This document shows, in pieces, positions 1 to 12,000 of a stretch of DNA of 64,000 bases (positions within the stretch are counted from its first letter, which is position 1; each line of letters opens with the position of its first letter). The position numbers were made by a program, and so were the translations under genes. The DNA lies in contig NZ_JANIFJ010000002.1 of the NCBI RefSeq assembly GCF_024519155.1, forward strand, positions 1 through 64,000, in the 5' to 3' direction. The notes beneath the pieces were generated by a model, which had not been told where the DNA came from, did not search any database, and saw only the letters and a list, made by a program, of their open reading frames with translations. This stretch comes from Mangrovibrevibacter kandeliae (lineage in GTDB: Bacteria; Pseudomonadota; Alphaproteobacteria; Rhizobiales; Rhizobiaceae).

Positions 1-3000
1 GATCGAGCGAAGCCGCCCGCAGCTCTGCGCTGCCGGCCGAGAGTGTCGTGCCGGTCAGGGCACCGCCCGCCGTCAGCGTCGCCTCGCCCGTCGCGGTCAG
101 CCTGTCGAAGCCGAGCGCACCGCCGGCATCGGCCGTCAGCGAAGCCGCCTGCACCGTGCCGAAGCCGAGGTCGCCCCCGGCATCGGCCTCGAGCGTGCCC
201 GCCGTCACCGTCCTGGTCGTCAGGTTCGAGCCGGCCGACAGCCGCGCGTCGGCGGCCGCCGTCAGGTCGTCCACCGACAGCGCCGTCTTCGCCGAGACCG
301 TCGCGCCCGTCGCACTCGTCAGCGTCCCGCCGGTCACCCGGCCGCCGCTGGATGCCACCACGATGCCGCCCGCGCCGGTGGTCTCAAGCTTTCCAAACCC
401 GAGGTCGCCGGCCGACGTCCAGTCCTGGTCGCCCGACGTCGTCACCGAGCCGAGCGTCAGGCCCGCGCCCGAGGTGGCCGTCACCGACCCCGCCGCCAGC
501 GTGTCGAAACCAAGCGCACCGCCCGCCGACAGCCGCAGATCGCCGCTCGCCGCAAGATTGGCCACCCACAGCGCCGTCTTCGCCGAGACCGTCGCGCCCG
601 TCGCACTCGTCAGCGTCCCGCCGCTCACCTGGCCGCCGCTGGACGCCACCGCGATGCCGCCCGTCCCCGTCGTCGCCAGCTGCGTGAAGCCGAGATCGCC
701 GACCGCCTGCCAGTCCTGGTCGCCTGTCGTCGTCACCCTCCCCAGCGTCAGGCCAGCGCCCGACGCCGCCGTCACCGACGCCGCCGTCAGCGCGTCGAAG
801 CCGAGAGCACCGCCCGAACGTAGCGTCAGCGTCGTCCCGGCGAGCGTGACGAAGCGCGCATCCCTCGCAGCGTCCACCTCCACCGGGCCGCCGCTGCTGG
901 TCAGCGTACCGATGATCACCGCACCGCCGCCTTCGACGTCGATCTTCTGCGCCGCGGTCAGGGTCGCGAGCTGCAGCCCCTGCTCGGCGGTGAGCGTGAC
1001 ACCACCCTCGCGACTGACGATGCTGCCGCCCAGCACTGCGCCTCGCGCGGTCAACCGCACGGTCCCGCCGGCCTCGACGGCCAGACGCGAGGACGCCACC
1101 GCCAGTCCATCGATGGCGCCGCCGGCGCTGAGCAGAATGCCGTCGGCAAGGCGTGCCGTGAGGAGGCCGCCAGCGATCGAGCCACCCGCAAACAGCCGGA
1201 TCTGCGCCGCGTCGATCGTGCCGAGCGCCATCGAGCCCGCCGTGGTGATCGACGTCGTGCCGGACGAGACGATGCTGGAGCCGGTCCCGCCGCCGAGGCT
1301 GCCGGCCGCGAGGGTCGCATCGCCGGCCGAGGCGGTCAGCGCAGCGCCGGCTTGCAGCTCGAGCGAGCCCCGGATGTCGATGCCGACGCTCTCGCCGGTC
1401 ACGGGTCCTGCGACCACGAGGCGGACGGGCGTTCCCGCCGCGATCGCCACCGTCTTCGCCGTGACGCTGCCGATCACCAGCGACTGACCGCTGCCGACGC
1501 CGAGCCGGACCGCACCACCGGCCGTCGCCTGCAGCGTGCCCTCCAGCGCGGTTCCGACGGCGAGGCGCATCGATGCCGTGCCGATCGAGCCGCCGGCGGT
1601 CAGCCGCACCGCGCGGCCGAGCACCGCGACGGCGTCCGGATCGAGATTGTCGGAGAAGATCGAGCCGCTCGCCGTCAACGCCGCCGTGCCGCTGCGCGAG
1701 TAGACGGTCTGGACCAGAAGGTCCACCGGCTGAGCGGAATTGGCGATCGCCGCGACGTTGATCGAGCCGGAGGCGCGGGCGGTGAGGCTGACCGCCCCGC
1801 CCGGCGAGGACAGCCGTATCGCGGCCGCCTCGGTGCCGATCGCGCCGTTGGCGGCTTCGAGCACGTAGCTCGCCGCGCTCGCGGGCGCCGCACCGGCGCC
1901 CTGCGTGATCGAGTCGCGCGCCTTCAGCCGCAACTCGCCGGCGACGTCGATGCTGCCGAGATCAAGGCTGCCGCTCGAATTGACATAGGCAAACCCGCTG
2001 CCGCCGCCGGTGCCGGAGACGCCGAGATTCAGCGTGCCGCTGCCGGTGTTCACCGGCCGCACCGACTGGATGCGGATCGTCCCGTCGGCAAAGGACAGGA
2101 AGTCCGAGCGCTCGGCGGTCAGAAGCGCGATCTTCTGCGCGTCGCTGTAGCTCGAAGGCGCCGCGCCGACGTCGATCGTCACGATGCCGGTCTTCTCGCC
2201 GAGGCTGACGCCGGCCTCGAGCGACACGGTCCGGCCGCTGACGTTCGCCGCCTTCAGGACGACGTTGGTCCCGGTCACGGCCCTCAGTGCGCCGGCCGAA
2301 AGCGACAGCGCGAGTTCGCGCTCCGTCCAGGCGCCGCCGGCCGAGAGCTTCGCGACCTCGGCACTGCTCGCGACATAGGTGCCGCCGGAGAATTGCCCGC
2401 TGTAGGCGGAGAGTTCGGCATGGAGCGCGAAATAACGGCTGGTGAGGTCGGCCTCGCCGCTCGCCAGCTGCGCCGCGATCTGCGCATCGGACGCACCCGG
2501 ATGAGCCGCGCGGTAGGAGACGGCAAAGGCGGCCTTGTAGGCGTCCGAATAGTGATAGGCGAAGTTGGCGTCGAAGACGGCGTTCGCCGCGCCGGCGATC
2601 GCGTCGAAGCTCTGCTTCTTCTGGGCAGCGCCCGCCTGGAAGCTGTCGATGTTGGCGGACAGGCGCGCGTCGTTCGCGGCCGTGCCGGAGACGAGGCCGA
2701 GCGCGTTCCAGAAGTCGAGAAGCTCGCCGTAGGTGCGGGTGTCGATCGTCTCGACCGGGTTGTTGTCGTAGATCGCGCCGGCGGTGACGAGCTTGACGTC
2801 GCCGCCCGCCGACACCGCGTGGTCGAGCAGGATCGTGCCGTCGGCATTGCCGCTCCAGCCCTGGGAGCGGATCCCGATGTCGCCGGCCGCGTCGACGGCG
2901 AGGCCCGCCTTGCTGCTGGCGGTGATGCCGGTGTTGGCATCCTTCGCGCCGGTGCCCAGCCGCACGTTGAGAAGCGCGCTGGTGCTGCCGACCGAGCCCG

Positions 3001-6000
3001 ACTGCGACACCAGCTCGACGCGCGGACCCTGGATGTAGGACGAGCCGTTCGCCGCGGTGATGCTGCCGGAGGCGGTGATCGAGACCTTGGCCTCGTCGCC
3101 GCCAAGTCCGGCCGCGACCGTGCCGATCGCCAGCGCGCCCTTGGACTCGAGCGTCACGCCGCCCTGCGCACTCGCGCTCAGCGTGCCCGTCGCCTTGACC
3201 GTCACGGCGTTCACCGCCGAGCCGATCGATCCCGTGGTTGCCGTCAGCCCGACGTCGCGCGCCGCGATGCTGCCGGTGGAGGTTCCGACGATGTCGGTCC
3301 CCCGCACGGTGACGCTGCCGCTGGCGTTGCTCAATGCCCCGGTGAGCGACACCTGGCTCTTCGATGCCACGTCGATCGTGCCGGTGTCGCTGCCGATGAA
3401 CTTGATGCCGATCGCATAGTCCGCCTTCTGCGAGACGGTGGTGATCGTCTTGTTCGTGATGACGTTGTCGGCGGTGTAGCCGTACTGCCAGAGAATGCAG
3501 GCCGTGTACCAGATGCAGTAGCTCCACTGGTCGTGGACGGTCTGGTAGTTCTTGTTGTTGTTGGCGTCGGTCTTGATCGTGCTCGACGTCGTGTACGACG
3601 CGGTACCGGTTCGGCCGGCATCGACGACGAGCCGCGTCGCGTCCGTCATCCGATAGCTGTTCAGGATCTCGGTCACCTGCCGCGTCAGCGTCACGTTCTG
3701 GCCGATCGACAGCACCGGGGCGTCGAAGAAGCGGGTGCCCTCGTAGGAGGTCGAGGTCTTGGTCGATGAGTCGAGGCCGCTGAGCGTCTCGTATCGCAGG
3801 CCCGTCTGCGGGTTGTAGGTCGAGCCGCGCGACGAGCCGTAGGACGTGCTGCCGGTGTTCCAGGCGGTGAAGCTGTTGCCCGAGAAGGTGCCGGCGACGA
3901 ACGCGCCGTTCTTGTCGATGGCGCCGGTCGCGGCCGACTTGATCACCTGGTACTGGCCGTTGACGACGTCGCGGGTGTAGGTCGTCTTGACCGCCGCCAC
4001 CGGATAGGCGGCATTGGCGTCGACGATGCGCTGCACGTCGGTGATGTCGATGACGCCGCGCACGCCGCGGCCCGTGCCGGACGCGTCCGTGCCGGTGCTG
4101 ATATTGCCGAGATCGAGCGCCTTCGAGGAGTTGTTGGTGATCTGGACCTGGCCGTAGCCGTCCAGCACGCGCAGCTCGCCTGCATTGGCCGAGGTGTTGA
4201 ACACCTGGCCGTAGATCTGGATGTAGCCGCCCTGAATGACCGTCGGCTGGACCTTCAGGGTCTGGGTGGCGACGTCGTAGTCGACGCCGATCGCCTGCCG
4301 GATGTCCCTGCCGCCCTGGCTTTCGATGGCGACCTGATAGGTGCCGGTCAGGTTGGTGAAGCTGGTGCCGAGCGCCGCGCTGACGACCTCGAAGCGGCCG
4401 GCCGTGCCGAGCGCCGCGTTGGCCGAGCGATACCGCACCGACGGGTTGATCTGGACGATGCTGCCGTCGGTGCGGCCGACCGCTGCCCCCGGCACGCCGT
4501 AGCCGATGTCGCCGCCGTTCACGACGACCCAGAAATTGTCGTCGATCTGCGCCCAGCGCGCGTCCATGCCGCTCTGCACGACGCCGTTGATGTTGAGATA
4601 GCGCGCGGCCAGCGTCACCGAGCCGTTGGCGATGATGCCGAGGCCGGCACCGACGCCGGAGGCCGGGTCGCCGGCGACGTGGTCGAAGCCGTAGACGTAG
4701 CTCTGCACGAAGTCGCCGCGCTGCGCGGTGATCGCCACCGAGCCCGCCTCGATGGTGCCGTTCGAATAGACGTTGCCCACCCTGGAGGTGATGCCGACCG
4801 AGCCGGCGACATTGCTGATCTTGGCGCCGGACGCGACGGTGAGATCGGGCGCGAAATAGTCCTGCGTCTTGAAGAAGTACGGGTTGGCCGCCGCCTTGCC
4901 CGCATCGAAGGTCACACCCGCCGGCAGGGGGATCGGGTTGCCGTAGCTGTCCTTCGGGTTGTTGAACTGCGGGTTGATGCTCGGGTCGTAGTAGGCGAGG
5001 CTGTCCGGATCGTATTCGGAGGAGATGACGATCGCGGGCTTGGCACTCTGCGTCGCCGCGACCTCGACCTTCTGGAAGGCCGCGCCCGTGCCGCTGCTGT
5101 TCAGCCGGTTGATGTCGGCATTGCTCTGCACCAGCACGCCGTTCAGCCGGATGTGACCGCCCATGTTCGGGTCGATCGTCAGATTGCCGACAGTCAGATT
5201 GTTGGCGGTCCGGTTGGTGATGGTGATCGAGGCGTCGCCCGGCGCATCCAGCGTGCCGGTGCCGGTGAGCCGGTCGGCCACGACCCGGATGCCGCCGGTG
5301 CGCGCCAGAACGTTGCCGACGGCGATCGCGTTGTTCTGGGGCGAGTTGAGATTGGTCTGCGGCAGCGTGTCCAGGATCGAGCCGATCTTCTGGAACGCGT
5401 CGGCCGCGGATTTCACCTTGTCGATGTCGGCACGCGCGCCCTGCAGGCTGATCGACAGCGACGCCGTGCTGATCTGGTTGAGGATGCCGTTCTGGATATT
5501 GCTCCAAGGGCCCTGGATCGGCAGGCTGGAGCTGGTGGTGCCATCGGGGTTGCGAGTCGGTGGGTTGAAGCTCGCGAGGAAATTCGTGAGGTCGCTGAGA
5601 GCGCCCTGGTTGCCCGCGGTCGGACCGAAGTTGCTGACGATCGTCTGGATCCGGCCGCGCAGAACGTCCAGCGGCTCCAACGCCGCCGTGAAGTAATCCG
5701 TGACCCCCTTGGCGTTGACCTTCTGCTTATCGAGCAGGCCCTGCAGCGTGGTGTAGGTGCCTTCGGCCTGGGCGAGCAGACCGGCGATGTCCGACGGGCT
5801 TGAGCCGGACTCAAGGGCCGCAGCGAGCTGCTTGATCTGCTGGTTCAGGAGTTGGCTCGGCGCGACGCTCTGCGCCTTGATGTCGAGCACCTTCTGGATC
5901 AGCGCCGTGATCGCGATCGAGTCCGTACGTGCGAAGAGGACCTGCGGGCTGTAGGTCAGGTCATCGTAGGAGAGGAGATAGGCGTCGCGGTCGAAGCCTT

Positions 6001-9000
6001 CGCCCGAGGGCACGACGGCCAAAACGGCGTCCTTCAGGTTCTCGAACAGCGTCGCGTATTCGTCCTGCAACCAGGACGCGTTGGTCGACGCAAAGCTCTG
6101 CGGCGTCCAGTCGTTGCCGTAACCGCTCGGCTTCGGCCAGGGATCGAGGACCGCGGCTTGGCCGGCCTCGTCCGCCAGCGCCTTGATCTGGTCGAGCAGC
6201 GCCGCGCGGTTCTGCAGCGCCAGCTCGTAGTCGCTGAGCGTGCCGACAGGGCCGCCGGTGCCGTCGGCGGAATAGCCGAGCGCGATCAGCTTCTGCTCGA
6301 GGAAGTCGATTTCCGCCTGGAAGGCCCCGCGCGCCACCGGGTCGGTGCCGTAGTCCGCCATCATGCGCCGCAACTCGACGATGCGGTCGAGGATGTTGCT
6401 GCCGATGCGCCCGCCCGCCTTCAGCGTCGCGCCGATGTCGCCGTCGAAGGCGATGCAGGCGGTGGTCGAGACATTGCAGTCGGCCGTGCTCTGCATGGCA
6501 TAGGAGATCACCAGCGAGCGGGCCCGCTGCGTGCCGGTCAGTACCGTGCCGTCGACCCGCACCTCGCCATCGCCGGTGACGGAGGCGCTGCCGCCGCGAT
6601 GGTCGAAGGTGACCTTGCCGCCGCCGAACAGCTCCGACACGCCGCTGGCAAGCTCGCCCAGCGCCTCGAGGTAGATGTCCTTGCCGACGCCGACGGCGCT
6701 CGTGGTGATCGTGCCGCGCGTCGCGCGCAGGTCGATGTCGCCCGCCGTCCCCAGCCAGGAGCCGGCGGCGAGGTTGACGAGAGCGGCGTTCGAAACGGTG
6801 AGCTGCGGGTTCGGCGTGACGGTGATCGGCAGGGCGACGTTGTTGAAGAGATCGACCCGCGCGTCGGCGTTGATGACGCCGGACTGGCCAGCAAGACCCG
6901 CGCCGGCATTCAGCGCGACGTTGCCGGTGGCGAGGTCGTCGCGGCTGTTGGCGGCAAGCCGCGCACCGCCGCCGAGAAGGACGGTGTTGGCGGCCCTGTA
7001 GGTGCCGTCGGCATTGCCCGAGGCGGCGCCCGCCAGGCCGTAGGTCACCGCCGCGGCCCGCAGCATGATGTCGGCCTGATCCCATGCGGCGATCGCGACG
7101 TTGCCGTTCGACACCATCAGCGTGCTGTTCGTGCCGAACTCGACAGCCGCCTTCACGCTGCTCGCGTCGAACTTCGTCGTCGCGTTGGCCACCGCGATGA
7201 GGCCGCCCGAATCGAGCCGGGTCTTCTCGTGCGCGATGATCTCGTTGTAGGCCTCGATCCGCGCGCCGTCGCGGTCGCTGCCGGCGGACGTCAGCAGCAC
7301 GCTTGCGCCGTCGCCGAGGCGCGCCGCGGTGTCGTGCGTGACGGTGAGGCTGGCGACACCGGCCGGAGCGTCGATCGCGCCGCCGGAGCCGGAGGTGACG
7401 TCCGCGGTGACGAGGTCCGGGTTGGCCGTGCGCGTGCCGCCGTTGCGCAGCGAGAAGCTCGCCTCGCCGGCGAAGAGCTTCTGCGTCGTGTTCAGCGCGG
7501 CCATGTCGAGATCGTGCGCCGCGACCTTGGCGCCGGCACCGATCAGCGCCTGCACGGTGGAGTTGACGCTGTGGCTGGCCGACGCGCCGCTGCCGCCGAC
7601 CACCGAGGCGTTGACGCTGGTGACCGTGCCGGCGACCGACTGCAGATGCTCGGCATGGAGCGAGAGCGCGCCGGTGAGCGCGATGTCGCTGCCACTGCCG
7701 AGCTTGGCGGTGGTGCGCGAGGTGCCGCTCGTCTGGACCGAGGAGGCGAGGCCGGAAATCAGGCCGCCCGATCCGGCGGCGGAGGTGACGGCATTGCCGT
7801 CGTCGCCCTTGGCGAGAACCGTCAGGTTCTTGCTGCCCACGGCTGCGCCGTCGCCGAGGATCGCCTCGTAGACCGTGTCGGAGTTGGCGGTCGCAACGTT
7901 GACGCCGACCGCCAGCAGCCCGCCGACCGATACGCCGACCGCGTCGGCCACCTGCCGGGTCGTGCCGCTCGCCTGGAGCCGGACCGTGTTGCCGCTGGCC
8001 GCGATCACCGCGCCATTGCCGACGGTGGCGTGCACCGCCGAGGTGGTCAGCGCCGTCGCGGCGGTGGCCTGGATGCCGACATAGAAGCCGCCCGAGCCGG
8101 TGATCGCCTGGGCGTAGTTGCTGCGCGCGCCGCTGAGGAGGGTCGATGCCAGGACGTCGACGGCGCCCGCCGAGGTGATGCGGGCATTGTCGCCGATGGA
8201 GGCCGTGACGTCCGTCTTGCTGCGGGCATCGGCGACGGAGGCGCCGACGCTGCCGCCGCCGCTGACGGCGACACCGACGGCGATGGCGCTGGTCTTCGGC
8301 GTCGCGCTGGCGTCGAGCTTGACCCCGTCGCTGCCGACGTCGGTCAGCACCGAGGCGTTGCCGATGCGCGCCGCGACGACCGACTGGTCGTAGGCATTGG
8401 CACCGGTCGCGGTGCCGGCGAAGGCGAACCAGCCGCCGGCGAGGCCGCCGGACACCGCCGACATCGCGCCGGAGCTGGCCGCCGTCAGCGCCACGGCGGT
8501 GAGCGAAGAAGGGGTTGCGCCGGATGCCGGCGTCTTGGCGCGGATCACTGTGCCCGTGGCGGTCTGCGCGGTGACGCTCGAGGTCTTGTTGGCGCTCGCC
8601 ATCGCGGCGCCGATGGCGACGGTTCCGGCGACCGAGGCGCCGCCGGCGCTCACGGTGCTGTCGAGCGTGTCGCGGGCGGTCACCTGGACGCCGCCGTTCT
8701 TCAGGGTCAGGGTGCCGCCGACGGTCGCGGTGGTCTTGGTGTCGATCAGGCCGAACGCCAAAGCGCCGCCGAACGCGCCGCCGACCGAGCCCGCGCCGCC
8801 GACGGCCGTCATGAACACGGCCGCCTTGTCGGCCGAACGGGCCTCGGTCGTGGCCGTGACGGCGAGGCTGTCGACGGTGAGGCTGCCCGACGCCTCGGCC
8901 GTGACGGCCTGGGCGATGGTGGTGAAGCCGAGCGCGCCGCCGACCGCGACGCCCGCCGCCGCGCTGGCGCCGACCGCGTAGTTCTCGGTGCCGATCTTGC

Positions 9001-12000
9001 TGTCGGCGGTCACCGTGACGGCGCCGGCGTCGAGCGTCGCGCCGGCGATCCTGGCGACGATGCTGTCCTGGCGCTGGGTCGCGAAGGCCGTCGCGACCGC
9101 ATCCTTCGGCTGGTAGGCGGCCGTATCGGCCATGCCGGGCATCTCGGCCACGCCGTCACCCAGCGGGCCCTTGTGATGCGCGTCGCCCTTCGCCTCGGTC
9201 GGCGACAGCGACCGGTTGGCCTCGCCATTGGCCGCGTTCAGCGTGTCCTGCACGCTGCCGGCGATCTCCGACGGCAGATCGGCGCCGAGGACGAGGACGT
9301 TCAGCGAGGCTGCGATGCTGGTCGACGAGCCGATGCCCGCCGTCGCGGCGGTGGCCGTGACGTGGCGATCGGCGGTGGCTGCGACCCTCGCCGCGCCGTT
9401 CACCTTGAGGCTGCCGTTGAGGACCTCGGCCGCCACCAGCGACTTGACGAGGACGATGTTGGCCGCGGCGCCGATGCCGGTCTCGGCCGCGTTGAAGGCG
9501 CCGGTCGCCACGTTCAGCTCGAGCGTGTTGTCCGCCGTGACGGTGAGGCTGCCGGTCGTCGAATTGGTCAGGTTGGCGACGCGCGCGGTGGTGTCGCTCA
9601 TCACCACGCTGAAGTTCAGCATGCCAGTGAGGGCGAGCCCGGCGGCCGACCCGCCCATCGCGGCGTCCAGCTCGAAGTCGTGCGAATCCGCCGCGACCCT
9701 CGTCTCGCCGGCGACCGTGATGGCGGTTGAATGGGCGGCATCGCCGAGGAGCGCCTCGATGGTCGAGCGGTTGACCGTGAGGTTCAGCGCGCCAGCCGCC
9801 GCCGCGCCACCGATTGCAAGGTTGCCCGATGCCGTGGCCGTGCTGGTGGTGCCGTCGGCGGTGACCGACAGGGCGCTCGCCCGCGTGCTGCCGCCCAGAA
9901 GCTTCGCCGAGGTGACGAGGTCGTAGACCGTCAGCCCCAGCGAGCCGGCCGCACCGCCGACGCCACCGCCGACGCCGGCCATCACCGTCAGCACGTCGGC
10001 CCGCGACTTCGCCACCACGGCGACCGATGCGGTACCGTTGCCGATCTGCGAGTCGGTGATCGAGGCGAGCGTCTGCCGCTCGGCGACGGTGGTGACGAGA
10101 CCGGCGGCGGCGCCGAGGCCGGTCGCGGCGGCGCCGTTGAGGTCGATGCTCTGGCTCAGCGTGTCGGAACTCGCCATCACCCGGACATTGGCCGTCGAGC
10201 CACCCGTCGTATTGACGTTCGCGCGCGTCACGGAGGCCTCGACGAGGCCGCCCAGCACGTTGACGATCGGGCTCGCGGCACCCGAGAACGAGACGATCGC
10301 CTCGAAATCGGCCGAGACCGCTCCGGTCATGGCGCTGGCGCCGATGCTCTGGCGCGAGACGGCCGAGACGTCGACGCCGGTGACGGAGGCCATGCGCTGG
10401 CTGAGGTCCGGCGTCAAAAGCACGAGCGAGCCGACGAGGCGGGTGATGTCGTAGCTCGGCGTGTTGACGAGGTCGCCGCTCGACACCTGGCTGGCGGCGC
10501 GATTGCCGCGGCCGACCACCGTGGTGACCGGCCCGCCCGCCGCGCTCTCGATGCGCGCCGTCGTCTCGCCCCGCACGACGTTGACGAGCGTCGAAAGGCC
10601 GATACCAGCGGTCTGGCCGACCGCGAGCGCCCCGGCTGTCGCCTTGATCGAGTCTTCGTTCAGCGCTCCGACGAGGACGTTGCCGTCGGCGCTGACCGTC
10701 GCGCCGCCCTTCACCGTCGCATGCACCTCGTTGAGGGCCAGCGACGAGGCAATCGAGCCCGCGACGCCCGCCTCGAAGCCGGCGCCGAGGCTCGCCGCCA
10801 CCGTGACGAGGTCCGCCTTCGAATTCGCATTGACGACGACGTTGCCGCTGGCGTTCAGCCGGGCCTGATCGACCGTGCCGGACGTGGTGTTGGCGATGGT
10901 GTTGTTGACGATCGAGACGCCGGCGCCGGCCATCTCCGTCGCGATGCCGATCGAGCCTGCGCCGCCGCCGGTGAGCCCCTCGCTGGTGGCGTTGACGATG
11001 ATGTTGCGGGCGGTGACGACGGTCGAGGCGCCCTCGATCGAGGCCGAAGTCGAGTTGTTGATGAGGTTGATGGCGAGGGAGCCGAGGGCGCCGATGGTGC
11101 CGCCGTTGCTCACCGCGATGCCGGCCGCCGAGCCGAACACCGCCGCGCCGTCCCGTGCGTCGATGTCGACGTCGCCGCCGGCGGTCAACGTGATGCCGGA
11201 GAGGATCGACTGATGCGTGTGGCGGATGCCGCCATAGAGCGCGCTGACGCCGGCCGCGTCCTTGCCGCCGGCGACGACGCCGGCAAAGCCGACCGTCAGC
11301 GATCCACCCGGCGCGCCGGCGAACTCGAACACCGCACCGGTGAAGTCGAAGCCGGCGTCCACCGCCGCGTAGTGAACGATCTTGGCGAGCTCGGCCTCGA
11401 GATCGCTGCGGCGATCGCTGCCGGACGCGACGCGCACGTCGCCCGAGACGCTGATCGTGTCGGTGCTGCGGCCGCGGATCTCGGCGAGCGTCGTCGGGCT
11501 GACGTCGGAGAAGACGATGGCGCCGGCAAGGCCGAGCGAGTTGGTGGAAATCGCGACAGTGCCCGCGCCGGACAGGATGCGGCTGACGGCGAACGCGTCG
11601 ACGGCGAGATTGCGATAGCCGCTGAGCGAGCTGTTCTCGATTCGCGCCGAAGCGGCGTAGCTGTTCACCTGGTTGGCGACGACCGTCGCGGTCAGCGCCA
11701 GCCCGACGCCGGCGCCCTTGCCGCCGGCCGCGGCGACGCCGCCGATGCCGATGTCGGCGTTCTGGTAGGAGGTGACCGCGACGTCGGACTGCGATCCCGT
11801 GCCGGTGAGGCGCGAGGTCTGGATGGAGGCGCCTACGGCATCGAAGATGCCGCCGAAGGACACCGAGCCGGCGAGCGCGATACCGTTGTCGTTGGTGTTC
11901 GCGGCGACGCCGAGGCCGAGCACGATCTGCTGGCCCGAGCCGAGGGCCTCGACCTTCACCGACCCGGAATTGGTGATGGTGCTGTTGAGGATGTCGGCCG

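Noticed and set aside
241-822. Repeats at the left edge considered as a CRISPR or satellite array
   Set aside because: The period of 291 is a multiple of three, the repeats encode protein in the adhesin frame, and there are no short repeats with unique spacers.
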